From positions 22,905-86,904 of the forward strand of contig NZ_BAGF01000147.1 of NCBI RefSeq assembly GCF_000308755.1: a stretch of DNA of 64,000 nucleotides, written 5' to 3'. The position numbers and the translations under genes were made by a program. Positions 31,880-40,579 of the stretch are shown here, one piece after another. Each line of letters begins with the position of its first letter. Positions within the stretch are counted from its first letter, which is position 1. Below the pieces are notes generated by a model, which saw only the letters and a list, made by a program, of their open reading frames with translations, was not told where the DNA came from and did not search any database. The DNA comes from Nocardia pneumoniae NBRC 100136 (GTDB lineage Bacteria; Actinomycetota; Actinomycetes; Mycobacteriales; Mycobacteriaceae).

Positions 31880-32875
31880 ATGGCGTCACGTCGACTGTGC
31901 CGAACGTCGCGCGGAAGGCTTTGGCGCGCAATCCTGTTCGTACTGCTGACGCTGATCAGCTCAGGGAGCCCGGCGGGCGCCGAACCACCCGCGATGCGAC
32001 CCTCGCACGGGCGAGCCGTCGAGCTGACCGTCTTCTCCCCGGCGATGGCAGCACCGGTGCGGGTCATGGTGCTGCCACGCCCGGACCCGTCCCACCCGGC
32101 TCCGGTGCTGTATCTGCTCAACGGCATCGACGGCGGCACCACGGGCGACGGGTGGACCGATCGGACCGACGTCGACCGGTTCTTCGCCGACAAGCAGGTG
32201 ACCGTGGTGGTGCCGGTCGGCGGCGCGGGCACCTACTTCACCGACTGGCGCAGCGACGACCCGGTCCTCGGCCGTCCGCGCTGGACCACGTTCCTCACCC
32301 GCGAACTCCCCCCGCTCATCGACGCCGCCTTCGGCGGCACCGGCGCCAATGCCATCGCCGGGGTCTCGATGACGGGCACCTCGGTCTTCCAGTTGGCCAT
32401 GGCCGCTCCGGGTCTGTATCGGGCGATCGGCTCCTACAGCGGCTGCGTTCGCACCAGCGACCCCGCCGGACAGGCCATGGTGGCCACGATCGTCACCGCC
32501 GAGGGCGGCACGGTGGCGAACATGTGGGGTCCGCTGGACGATCCGGCCTGGTCGGCCAACGACCCGTACGTGCACGCGGATCGGATGCGCGGCACGACGA
32601 TCTACGTGGCCGCCGGAAACGGCCAGCCGGGCCCCTTGGACGAGCCGAACAGCACAGGGATCGACGGCAATCCCGCGAAGCTGGCGGACCAGGTGGCCAT
32701 CGGCGGCATTCTCGAGGCCGTCTCCGACCGCTGCACCCGATCCCTGCGCGACCGCTTCCACGAGCTCGGCGTCCCCGCCGCCTTCGACCTGCGCCCGAGC
32801 GGGACCCATTCCTGGGGCTACTGGCAGCAGGACCTGCACAACAGCTGGCCGCTGTTCGAATCCGTTCTGCGATAG
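31880..32875 (+). CDS. Antigen 85-type secreted esterase, second copy
   Basis: This 331-residue protein is a close paralogue of the divergent esterase at 30688: YLLNGIDGG, RFFADKQVTVVVPVGGAG, YFTDWRSDDPVLGRPRW and GTHSWGYWQQDLHNSW align almost residue for residue. The nucleophile motif is GVSMTGTS. A signal peptide covers about residues 1-33. ATG 31880 starts exactly at a basic signal peptide (MASRRLCRTSRG); no strong ribosome site was seen. The two copies share a 184-base divergent region. They differ mostly at the N-terminus and in a loop near the C-terminus (EPNSTGIDGNPAK), so acceptor preference may differ. Confidence 0.87.
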   Translation: MASRRLCRTSRGRLWRAILFVLLTLISSGSPAGAEPPAMRPSHGRAVELTVFSPAMAAPVRVMVLPRPDPSHPAPVLYLLNGIDGGTTGDGWTDRTDVDRFFADKQVTVVVPVGGAGTYFTDWRSDDPVLGRPRWTTFLTRELPPLIDAAFGGTGANAIAGVSMTGTSVFQLAMAAPGLYRAIGSYSGCVRTSDPAGQAMVATIVTAEGGTVANMWGPLDDPAWSANDPYVHADRMRGTTIYVAAGNGQPGPLDEPNSTGIDGNPAKLADQVAIGGILEAVSDRCTRSLRDRFHELGVPAAFDLRPSGTHSWGYWQQDLHNSWPLFESVLR

Positions 32876-32948
32876 CGGCCCGACCACGTGATCAGCAGCT
32901 GCCGCGATCGGACCGCGGCGTGCTGTGGCCGCCGCCCCAGGAGTCGCG

Positions 32949-33228
32949 CTACGCGACGACCGCCAGAAGGTTGTTGGTGACCCATCCCAGCACGGGCTCG
33001 GCGGGCCAAGTAGAACGCCGAGACCGTGCCCACCCAGGTCCCGAACAGCGGTAGCACCGACGAGAACACGAGCTGTGAGACGCTGCCTCTGTCGCCGGGT
33101 TCTGCCATGGTCACCACGAGCACCGATATCGCGGTGATCGCCGCGAGGCTCAGACCGACCACCCATGCGGCCAGCCTGGCTCTGAACGTGGTTTCTTGGT
33201 GCTGCGGAGTTTCAATGCTCGGTTCTCT
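32949..33228 (-). pseudogene. Collapsed gene for a two-helix membrane protein
   Basis: One frame reads ARLAAWVVGLSLAAITAISV, then FSSVLPLFGTWVGTVSAFYL, the N-terminal helices of a family I recall as VLPLFGTWVGTVLAFYF followed by a cytoplasmic domain. Right after this the homology stops, and a different frame reads EPVLGWVTNNLLAVVA and a stop at 32949, like the end of a CBS-type domain (VLGWVTN). The middle is missing and the ends are out of frame. An upstream in-frame stop leaves no ATG/GTG before the helices except a GTG inside them. This is best read as a gene with an internal deletion. Confidence 0.5.
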
Positions 33229-33501
33229 CTATGTTCCCGACCCCATCACACCGCGTGCTCGGAGGGAGACTAACAGGAGGCGCCCCGGAGCGGGATCGCG
33301 ACGTCCCGCTCGAATTTGCGGCCCAGCGTTGCCAGCGGTACGGAAACCCGTGGCCAGGTACGGTTGAAACCCGGCCGCAGAATCCGGGGCCCTACCAGCG
33401 GTAACCGCACGCCGATCGCATCGACCTCGCCGACACGCAAAAACCGACTACCAGCGATGCCGCCAGACACGGATCACCACGACGACTTCAAGGAGAACTG
33501 T

Positions 33502-33729
33502 ATGTCGGCGCACCACCGCACCTACCTCGTCCGTCTCGATCCAGGGATCCTCGACGACAGCGCCACTCCGCGGCGAATCCGGGTCGAGTTCTTCGACTGG
33601 CTGGAAACCACCGACGCCGAACTTGTCCAACTCTGCGGCGCCGATCGCGTCGTCATTTCCTGCTCACCCGACATAGCCGAGCAGATCAGAAACCTCGAGT
33701 ACGTCCTCGACGTCGAGCCGCACGCCTAA
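33502..33729 (+). CDS. Small protein, possibly inhibitor I9-like
   Basis: The 75-residue product begins after AAGGAGAACTGT and has no signal or membrane segment. Its pattern (YLVRLDPGI, a middle helix, RVVISCSPDIAEQIRNLEYV, LDVEPHA) has the beta-alpha-beta look of subtilisin propeptide/I9 domains, which often end in a helix and a V.Y.V.P strand. That comparison is tentative. It stands alone, convergent with the isochorismatase-type gene. Confidence 0.6.
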   Translation: MSAHHRTYLVRLDPGILDDSATPRRIRVEFFDWLETTDAELVQLCGADRVVISCSPDIAEQIRNLEYVLDVEPHA

Positions 33730-33816
33730 CGGCGGGCCAGCGGTCGGCCGAACGCCCCTGGCGACGCGACCCGCGGGCAACTGTCGGCTGCCGTGACTGT
33801 GACCCGCAGCGGTTAC

Positions 33817-34455
33817 TCACCCGCGACGAATCCAATGCGCCGGTCCAACGCGTGCAGAACCCGCATCTGGGCCACCGACAGGGCGGCAAGCCTGCCGGGA
33901 AGCTATGAGTTGATTCGCGCCGATCAGGTGGCTCAGCTGCATCACGGCCTCATCGTGGACCTTTTCCGGGCAGCGGCTGCTGGCATTGGACGCGCATGCG
34001 TCGGTGATGATCCACGGCGTCAGTCCGGCGTCGAAAGCACTGAGAGCTGTGGCGAACACGCACGCGTCGGTGGCGAGCCCGCACAGATACAGCTGCGTGA
34101 CATTCCAGCTGGTGATGAGGTCGCGCACGGGTGACGTCAGTGCGGTGTAGGTGGTCTTGTCGACGACGTGCACGCGGTCATCGGCGGCGTAACCGGCCAG
34201 TTCGGCGACGAGGTCGGTGTCGGGTGCGTGGTGCATGGCCCGCCAGCCGACCAACTGCTCGAACGGCGAGCCCGGATGGTTGAAGTAGCGGGTGAGTATC
34301 ACCGGCGCGTCCGCGGCCAGCCACCGGTCGACCAGTCCGGCCACCACCGGGACGACATGCCGCGAGGAGGGCAGAACGAACCCGTTCTGCACGTCGATCA
34401 CCATCAACAACGGCAACCCCGCATCATCCTGACTGCGCCGATCCGGTTCACTCAT
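33817..34455 (-). CDS. Isochorismatase-family cysteine hydrolase
   Basis: The 212-residue protein has the catalytic triad of the isochorismatase superfamily: Asp in MVIDVQNGF (near residue 21), Lys in VVDKTTYTAL (near 101) and Cys in CGLATDACVFATA (near 130). These enzymes hydrolyse amides such as nicotinamide or carbamoyl groups, or isochorismate. The sequence around the Cys is like nicotinamidase-related members but does not fix the substrate. ATG 34455 is chosen over a TTG two codons earlier. The C-terminal 25 residues are low-complexity. Confidence 0.85.
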   Translation of the reverse strand: MSEPDRRSQDDAGLPLLMVIDVQNGFVLPSSRHVVPVVAGLVDRWLAADAPVILTRYFNHPGSPFEQLVGWRAMHHAPDTDLVAELAGYAADDRVHVVDKTTYTALTSPVRDLITSWNVTQLYLCGLATDACVFATALSAFDAGLTPWIITDACASNASSRCPEKVHDEAVMQLSHLIGANQLIASRQACRPVGGPDAGSARVGPAHWIRRG

Positions 34456-34665
34456 CCCCAACCATCCCCTGCCTGCCCGCTACCGCGTGGCTGTCAGGAT
34501 AGCTTGCGGACCAGCACAATTCGCGAGAAACGAGGCAGCTGGCCGCGCGGCCGTCGCGGTGAGCCTCGATCGAGTAGTCACGGCTTCTCGCGCCGGGCAA
34601 CGTACGTCTTTGGCGAAGACAGTCGAGTGTGCTACGCAGAGTCGATTCTTTTGGAACCGCAGGCA

Positions 34666-35796
34666 ATGGAGAGTGCGAAGTTGTCCATCGCGCACGAGCA
34701 CGACCGAACCGAGGCATACATGGCCGAGGACCGCGTGACCATGACCGAGTCGGCCCGCGTCTTTCTGGACCGATGGATGGCCACCATGGCAAGTGCGCTG
34801 GAGCAGTGGCGCCGTCGCTACCTGCCCACGGACTTCCCTTTCGATTTCACCCTCGACTCCCTGGACGCGCTGGAACCGATCGTGCTGGCGCGCTGTCCCG
34901 ACCAGGCCGCCATCGGCATCGAGGACAACGCGGAGTTCACTGCGGGCACGGTTCGATACATCGGTGAAGTCCTGGTGCGTGCCGCACCGGCTCGATGGGG
35001 GTACCAGGATCGCGGAAGTGACGACCTCAACCCCTACAACCGTACTGCGGTCATCCGCTCCAACACGCCGACGGAGTTCACGATAGGTGTGGTCCCGAAA
35101 TTCTTTCTGCGCCAGCTGGTCCGCGATCGAGAACGCGGTACCCTGCGGAAATCCGCCGTCCCGCTGCTGAACGCCTGCGAGGAAGCCGGGAGCGCAGGGG
35201 TGCCCGACACGCGTGAAGCGGGCGGCACGGTCCCCGACTGGTGTGAATTCTTTACACCCGACGAGTACAGCAGGTTCGCCCGCGAGGTGGACTCGGCCGC
35301 GAGTTGCTTCGGCGCCGAAGGCCAGGACATCGACGCCGGCTATGTCACCTTGGCCGCCGGCGACCCAGATCCCGAACTCCATGATTTCGACATCACCGGC
35401 CTGGCCCGCCAATGTCGAGCAAGCGATATCGAAGACTGGCATGTTCTCTGCTTCGCCATGATCGACGATTTCTCCACTGCACAGCCACAACGAGACTGGC
35501 TCACCCAAGTCTCCTTCACGCAAGTCGAGGGTCGGCTGGAGCCGTGGCTCGCCGATAAGCCCGAACTGTCGTTCGACGCCGAGCCCGACGATCCCGATCA
35601 ACCCTTCTCGACCCGGCTCGAAGACGGCAGCTATCTCCACTTCCTCGCCACGGTCCCGGAGCTGGACGGAATCCCGGAGATTACGACGTTCGTTCCCAAC
35701 TCGGCGGTACGGGCATGGGACCTGCCTGCTGAAAAACTCGTGCAGTGGGGGATCAGTCCTCAGCCGCCCAGGCCGACGACCACGTCAACGGGTTGA
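34666..35796 (+). CDS. Hypothetical acidic cytoplasmic protein
   Basis: This protein of up to 376 residues is rich in Asp and Glu and has no signal peptide or membrane helix. Two possible starts are ATG 34666 and ATG 34720 (MAEDRVTM, with GAGG six bases upstream). The N-terminal half is helical (FLDRWMATMASALEQWRRRY) and the C-terminal half contains YLHFLATVPELDGIPEITTF. I do not recognise a domain. It is divergent from the isochorismatase-type gene and followed 100 bases later by another small unknown gene. Coding potential is clear from the steady amino-acid composition. Confidence 0.65.
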   Translation: MESAKLSIAHEHDRTEAYMAEDRVTMTESARVFLDRWMATMASALEQWRRRYLPTDFPFDFTLDSLDALEPIVLARCPDQAAIGIEDNAEFTAGTVRYIGEVLVRAAPARWGYQDRGSDDLNPYNRTAVIRSNTPTEFTIGVVPKFFLRQLVRDRERGTLRKSAVPLLNACEEAGSAGVPDTREAGGTVPDWCEFFTPDEYSRFAREVDSAASCFGAEGQDIDAGYVTLAAGDPDPELHDFDITGLARQCRASDIEDWHVLCFAMIDDFSTAQPQRDWLTQVSFTQVEGRLEPWLADKPELSFDAEPDDPDQPFSTRLEDGSYLHFLATVPELDGIPEITTFVPNSAVRAWDLPAEKLVQWGISPQPPRPTTTSTG

Positions 35797-35896
35797 CAAT
35801 CGCCGATCAGAGGCGTCGAGGACGGGCGTGGCGAAGTCGGCGTTCGGCGAGGACACTGAGGACATAGCGCCCAACTCGTCCCCAGGAGCACATGCG

Positions 35897-36289
35897 ATGC
35901 CAACCAACGGGCCTTTCGGCATCGATCCGGAAGATTTCGAACGCGCACTGCGTGCGGCCGGAACCGAGCTCCGCGACCTGCTCGGGAAAGCCGGCGTATA
36001 CCTTGATCGCGTAGATCACGCGAGCGTCAGTTCACTGGCGTCGCTGCTCGGTCAGTTCGTGCAACCGGAACGGCAACGTCCACCGAAACCCGAGGGCGGG
36101 ACCACCGGTGAGACCGGCAGCGGGGTGTGGGTGATCTACAGCATCGATGACAGCGGCGAGGCCAGGGTCGACCAAGTCTTCCCGAGCGAACTCGAGGCCT
36201 TGCGCGCGCATCGCGACAACACCGACGATCGCCGTCGGGTGCGGTTCCTGCCCTACGGGGTTCCGGCAAGTGTGTTGGATGCGCCCTGA
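35897..36289 (+). CDS. Hypothetical small soluble protein
   Basis: The 130-residue product has a helical N-terminus (DPEDFERALRAAGTELRDLL), a variable linker and a compact C-terminal domain (GVWVIYSIDDSGEARVDQVF, FPSELEALRAH, VRFLPYGV) of a kind seen in many actinobacterial proteins of unknown function. ATG 35897 is preferred because AGGAG lies eight bases upstream; a GTG 69 bases earlier is in frame but lacks a site. It may be co-transcribed with the preceding acidic protein and converges on the MFS gene with nine bases between stops. Confidence 0.6.
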   Translation: MPTNGPFGIDPEDFERALRAAGTELRDLLGKAGVYLDRVDHASVSSLASLLGQFVQPERQRPPKPEGGTTGETGSGVWVIYSIDDSGEARVDQVFPSELEALRAHRDNTDDRRRVRFLPYGVPASVLDAP

Positions 36290-36298
36290 TCCTCACAC

Positions 36299-37753
36299 TC
36301 AGGCCTGGGCCGCTGGCCGCTTCGGCAGAAGGAAGACGACAACGCCCGCGATGACAGCGATGACGAACGCCCCGAAGGACGCGACGGCAAAGGCGTGACC
36401 AGCGGCGGCAACCCTGCCGACTGCCGCGGGATGGAACGAGCTGAAGTAGACCGCTCCGATAACGGCAACGCCTAGCGCTCCGCCACACTGCTGGGCCGTG
36501 GACAGGGCTCCTGACGCGACACCGGCCGACTCCGGCTCGACTCGGCTCAGCACCGTGTTGAGCGCCGGAGTGATGACCAGTCCGCCACCGACGCTCTGCA
36601 GAACGAGGGTGGGAATCACGAGCAGCGGAGTGATCCGCGGGCCGGACACCAGCAAGAGCCCGGTCGCCAGGTAACCGCTCGCCAGTATGATCGCCCCGAC
36701 CTCGAGGACACGTCGTCCATATTTCGGGATGATCCGGCTCGCCACCATGCTGAACACGAAGAATGCGATGGCCGCTGGCGTGTAGACCAGGCCCGCGCCG
36801 AGCGCCGACATATCGAGGCCTTGCTGCATCGTTACCGATAGGGCCAGGTAATACGAGTAGATCAGCGCGTACAGGGCGAGCACGAGAATGATCCCGAGCG
36901 AGAACGAGCGCTGCCTGAACAGCGTCAGCGATACCAGCGGATCCCCGCCCCGCCGTTCCAGGCCCCGCTCGATCGCGACGAACAAGCCGAACGCGACCGC
37001 GCTGCCCGCGAAGCAAGCCCAGACCCATCTCGGCCAGCCTGCCTGCTGTCCCTGGATCAGCGGGAGCACCAGGAGAAAGAGAGCCGCGCTGAGCACCAGG
37101 ACGCCGGGCATGTCCAGCTTGCGGGTGGCGGCGGAGCCGGTCTGCGGCACGTATCGCAGGGCGAGCAGGAACATGACGATTCCGATCGGCGCGTTCACCC
37201 AGAACACCAGGCGCCAGCCGGAGTCGAACAGGTTGGCGCCGATCAGCAGCCCGCCGATGACCTGTCCGCCGATGGTCGCCATACCCATGACGATGCCGAG
37301 CACGCCGTATACGCTATGCCGCCGCGCCGCGGGCACCAGCACCGTGACGTACGCGAACACCTGAGGAACCATCAGGGCGGCTCCCAGGCCCTGGACGACA
37401 CGCGCGGCGATAAGGCCGCCCGCGTTCGGCGATAGCGCGCAAGCGACTGATGACACAGTGAACAGGGCCACCCCGAGAAGGAAAATCCGCTTGCGGCCGT
37501 ACAACTCGGCCAAGCGAGTAGCGGTGATGATGAAGACCGCGTAACTCAACTGATAACCCGCCAGAACCCACTGGACATCGCTGGCGGAGGCATGCAGGTC
37601 CGCCACGATCGCGGGGTCGGCGACCACGACGATGAACGAGTCGAGGACCGCCATGAACAGGGCGGTCAAGCCAATCGATATCGTCATCCACGGAACAGCG
37701 TCCGCTTCCGCGGCCACTACGGGCTGGCTAGCTGATTGCTGACTACTTGCCAC
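36299..37753 (-). CDS. MFS exporter, DHA2 (EmrB/QacA) family
   Basis: This 484-residue 14-span transporter shows the first-helix motif LFMAVLDSFIVVVADPAI, motif A TRLAELYGRKRIFLLG and motif C-like GGLLIGANLFDSGWR. DHA2 members are proton-coupled drug or metabolite exporters. GTG 37753 is chosen over an upstream in-frame start because AAAGAGG lies nine bases before it. It follows the SGNH hydrolase gene by 98 bases in the same direction, so the two may be co-transcribed. Confidence 0.85.
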   Translation of the reverse strand: MASSQQSASQPVVAAEADAVPWMTISIGLTALFMAVLDSFIVVVADPAIVADLHASASDVQWVLAGYQLSYAVFIITATRLAELYGRKRIFLLGVALFTVSSVACALSPNAGGLIAARVVQGLGAALMVPQVFAYVTVLVPAARRHSVYGVLGIVMGMATIGGQVIGGLLIGANLFDSGWRLVFWVNAPIGIVMFLLALRYVPQTGSAATRKLDMPGVLVLSAALFLLVLPLIQGQQAGWPRWVWACFAGSAVAFGLFVAIERGLERRGGDPLVSLTLFRQRSFSLGIILVLALYALIYSYYLALSVTMQQGLDMSALGAGLVYTPAAIAFFVFSMVASRIIPKYGRRVLEVGAIILASGYLATGLLLVSGPRITPLLVIPTLVLQSVGGGLVITPALNTVLSRVEPESAGVASGALSTAQQCGGALGVAVIGAVYFSSFHPAAVGRVAAAGHAFAVASFGAFVIAVIAGVVVFLLPKRPAAQA

Positions 37754-37850
37754 GATAAGAAACCTCTTTTGTTCGTCGGGGTCCGGCAAGGCGTGAACCC
37801 GGAAAAGCCCGCCTAGCGCGTTTCGCTAGGCGGCGGTCAGGGGGCGAGGA

Positions 37851-38528
37851 TTACGCGGATGTGGTGCGTCCCAGGGAACCAGCCAGCTTCTTGACCACCT
37901 CAGCCGCCATAACGGCCTGACCCGAGGTGGAGAAGTGGATACGATCCGCACTGAGCAGGTTGTCGCGGTCGTTGACCGGGTGATCCCACATGTCCACGAC
38001 GATGGCGTCGTATTCGGAAGCCAGCCCGCGCACGATCTCGTTGACCGTGGCAATCCGCTCCGGCCAGTCGGGGAAGACCGGGACGACATATGCCCTGCCG
38101 AGCGTGAAAGTGGTCAGCAAGGCGCCGGTCTCCTTCGCCAGGTCGTACATCTGCCGAAGCGTTCGCTCTATCGCACCGAAGTCCGACCTGCGCCGCGCGA
38201 TGTCGTTGGCCCCGCATGGCACGTGGAGCAGGTCCGGGGAGAACTCGACCATGCGGGCCGCCTGGTTCTCGAGCGTCTGTGCGGTTGTTGCCCCGATCTC
38301 GGAGACATTGAGGTAAGCCAATTCCGGCCGGACAGCACGCAAGACAGCGGCAACCCGGTCTGGCCAGCCCTGATTCTGGTAGCCCGGGGTGGGATCGCCG
38401 GTTCCCGCCGAAAGGCTGTCTCCGATAACGGCATACCGGCCCCACGGGGCCCCAGTCAGCAATGCCACGGCATCCGCCTGCTCCAGGCAGAACGGGTCGT
38501 TCGCCTCGGTGAGGGTGGGTTGCTCCAT
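37851..38528 (-). CDS. SGNH/GDSL-type esterase
   Basis: The 225-residue protein has the block I nucleophile motif AVIGDSLSAGTGDP (Ser near residue 36), the block III GANDI motif (HVPCGANDIARR) and the block V Asp-x-x-His motif DRIHFSTSG. Those are the three conserved parts of SGNH hydrolases, which cleave ester bonds of lipids, acetylated sugars or small esters. No signal peptide is seen, so it should act in the cytoplasm. Start options are ATG 38528 and others up to TTG 38564; none has a strong ribosome site. Confidence 0.83.
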   Translation of the reverse strand: MEQPTLTEANDPFCLEQADAVALLTGAPWGRYAVIGDSLSAGTGDPTPGYQNQGWPDRVAAVLRAVRPELAYLNVSEIGATTAQTLENQAARMVEFSPDLLHVPCGANDIARRRSDFGAIERTLRQMYDLAKETGALLTTFTLGRAYVVPVFPDWPERIATVNEIVRGLASEYDAIVVDMWDHPVNDRDNLLSADRIHFSTSGQAVMAAEVVKKLAGSLGRTTSA

Positions 38529-38633
38529 GCAGAAGAGCATACGGTCGGACGTATTCTTTCTCAACCGTCGTCGTATGGCAGCGGATCGTCCTGGAGCCCA
38601 ATCGGATCAGCGGCCACCTTGCCGCATCCGGCG

Positions 38634-39548
38634 CTAACCGATCGGCAGCACGCTCAGGATCGGGTCGTAGATCCAGTTCAGCATGCGTTCCGCGTCGTCC
38701 TTTGCGGCAACGCCGCTGTCGGGTGAGCTGTGCAGGACCACGCCGATCAGCGGAATTCCCGCCCTGACCGTCTCGAACAGCAGACAGGTTCCGGCAGCGT
38801 CGGTGGATCCGGTTTTGATGCCGATAGTGCCGGGATAGTCGCGCAGCAGCAGGTTCGTGGTCCGCCAGAGGTGCTCGCGGTTGCCCGATCCAGCGGGCAG
38901 GTGATAGCTCTGCGATCCGACGATCTCACGGAACACCGGCAGGCTCATCACGCGCAGGCCGAGTGCCACCAGATCCGCCGGTGTGGAATAGGTGGAATGG
39001 TCGGTGGGGGCGGGCAGTCCGCTGGGGTCGGTGAAATATGTTCCGGCCAGACCCATTTGACGCGCGGTGTCGTTCATTTTGGCGATGAAGTCGTCTTGGC
39101 CGGGCCCGTATGCCTCGGCAAGCGCATAGGCGGCGTCACAGCCCGACGGCAGCATCATCGCGTACAGGAGCTGTCGCGCGGTGAGCACCTCGCCGGGAAC
39201 CAGGCCCGCGTTGCTTCCGTCGTACCTGGTGCAGTAGGCGATGATTTCCCGCGGCACGGCAATAGTCCGGTCGAGGTCACCCGCATCGATCACGACCAGT
39301 GCCGTCATCACCTTCGCGATGCTGGCTATCGGCACCGGGGTGTTCGGCTCACGCGACCACAGCACCGTGCCGGTGATTCCTTCCGCCAGCTCTGCCCCCA
39401 GCGCCTGCACCCCGACCGGCTCAGGAATCAGCCAGGGCAATCGACTCTCGGCGACGCTCGCGGCGGGGACAGCCGCGACACCCTGACCGGCTGCCACGAC
39501 CAGCACCACGGCGACGACAGCCTGCAACAATCGGGCAAATGTCCGCAT
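38634..39548 (-). CDS. D-alanyl-D-alanine carboxypeptidase (S11, PBP-type)
   Basis: The 304-residue secreted protein trims the terminal D-Ala of peptidoglycan stem peptides. A signal peptide fills about residues 1-30. The penicillin-binding motifs are SIAK (76-79, nucleophile Ser 76), SGC at 135-137 in place of the common SxN, and KTG (245-247). The SGCDAAYALAEAYG version is found in an actinobacterial subgroup as I recall, so it need not mean loss of activity. There is no C-terminal anchor. It is transcribed leftward after a 350-base region of decayed sequence. Confidence 0.87.
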   Translation of the reverse strand: MRTFARLLQAVVAVVLVVAAGQGVAAVPAASVAESRLPWLIPEPVGVQALGAELAEGITGTVLWSREPNTPVPIASIAKVMTALVVIDAGDLDRTIAVPREIIAYCTRYDGSNAGLVPGEVLTARQLLYAMMLPSGCDAAYALAEAYGPGQDDFIAKMNDTARQMGLAGTYFTDPSGLPAPTDHSTYSTPADLVALGLRVMSLPVFREIVGSQSYHLPAGSGNREHLWRTTNLLLRDYPGTIGIKTGSTDAAGTCLLFETVRAGIPLIGVVLHSSPDSGVAAKDDAERMLNWIYDPILSVLPIG

Positions 39549-39715
39549 GGCCGCATTCTGCCATTCAACTCCGTCGACCAGCGGGATTTACCGACCGGAT
39601 TACCGATGATCTCGGGCGACAGCATCTACTCAGCTATTTCAGGATGCTCTGAGCCCAACGATTCTTGCGTGCGACCGCTCGCCCAACGGCATTACCACGC
39701 CGAGCGACGAATGGT
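39549..39715. other. Spacer upstream of the carboxypeptidase
   Basis: No gene is recognised. It should contain the promoter of the D,D-carboxypeptidase; beyond it lie fragments of broken regulators. Confidence 0.35.
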
Positions 39716-39850
39716 TCACCGAGCGCAGCCCGTTGAACGCGGATGCCTGTACTCGGCGGAAACGCCACCGAGGATCACATGGTGCGCTTACATGGCGAAA
39801 TCGCCGCGACGAGTCGTGCGGAACCCGCGCAACTCCGCCTGATAATCCAT
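39716..39850 (-). pseudogene. N-terminal scrap of an MmyB-type XRE regulator
   Basis: From 39850 leftward one frame reads MDYQAELRGFRTTRRDFAM, a stop, then in the same frame VILGGVSAEYRHPR before a second stop at 39716. Actinobacterial MmyB-type regulators start M-RRAELRDFLRTRRARL and continue to LLAGVSVDYYTRLE. The two pieces fit that order with the middle deleted. It is too short to function. Confidence 0.4.
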
Positions 39851-39906
39851 GCCGCCCACGGTAGGCCTGTACGCCGACGTCGGGCAGGTGCTCGCACACT
39901 GGCGGG

Positions 39907-40269
39907 CTATTCGCTTGCGATTGTGGGCTGCTCAGCGGGTGCGGGTGTGTGGATGTTGGTCGCGGCCCAGGCGCCGAGCAAGGAGATCGCGTCGGCCGAC
40001 GGCGTCCCGGGTTGGGGCATGTAGAAGGCGAGGGCCAGGCCCGGGTCGGCGGGCAGGGGCATCGACTCCCAATCCAGGGTCAGATCGCCGACCACCGGGT
40101 GGTGGAAACGCTTGGTGCCGCTGTCGTGCAGGCGCACATTGCGCTTGGCCCACCGGACCCGGAATTCGTCGCTGCGCGTGGACAATTCCCCGACCAGATC
40201 GGAGATCCCGCGGTCGTACGGGTCGCGACCGGCGTCGATGCACAGGAGATTCACCACGCCGTCGGCCAC
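39907..40269 (-). pseudogene. C-terminal ligand domain of an MmyB-type regulator, lacking its DNA-binding half
   Basis: The 120 codons encode AGRDPYDRGISDLVGELSTR, RSDEFRVRWAKRNVRLHDSG, HHPVVGDLTLDWESMPLPAD and GLALAFYMPQPGTPSADAIS, a clear match in pattern to the MmyB-like ligand-binding domain (MLTR). The normal protein of about 280 residues starts with an XRE helix-turn-helix, which is absent. The frame ends at about 40270, exactly where an oppositely oriented hydrolase fragment begins. The regulator was therefore cut by a rearrangement, and any product would be a non-DNA-binding fragment. Confidence 0.7.
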
Positions 40270-40274
40270 CTCTC

Positions 40275-40343
40275 GTCCCTGGCGCGGGCCACGTCGACCT
40301 CTACGACCGCACCGACCTGATCCCCTTCGACAAGCTCGCCTCG
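40275..40343 (+). pseudogene. C-terminal fragment of an alpha/beta hydrolase
   Basis: Twenty-three codons read VPGAGHVDLYDRTDLIPFDK and then LAS. This is like the end of YcjY/DUF1100-type alpha/beta hydrolases (VPGATHVDLYD, IPFDKL), where the His is the catalytic one. The rest of the gene is missing on the left, where the truncated regulator abuts. It marks a deletion or rearrangement junction at about 40270. Confidence 0.55.
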
Positions 40344-40579
40344 TCGCCCGAGTCTCGAGAGACGACTCGGGTGCATTCCTGTGTCCGGACGCAATCGCTC
40401 GGTGTTCCGAGTTCGCCGGTTACCTGGTGCCGCACACCTGCATCGGAGCGATCGATCGCCCCACGGCACATATCACCTGCTGCTCCTGTGAAACAGGGCT
40501 TGCGTGTGCCGGATCTCGGAGAACCCTGCACACACAACCTACTCGGACCGACTATGGCGGGTTTGATGGAGCCGCTGGC

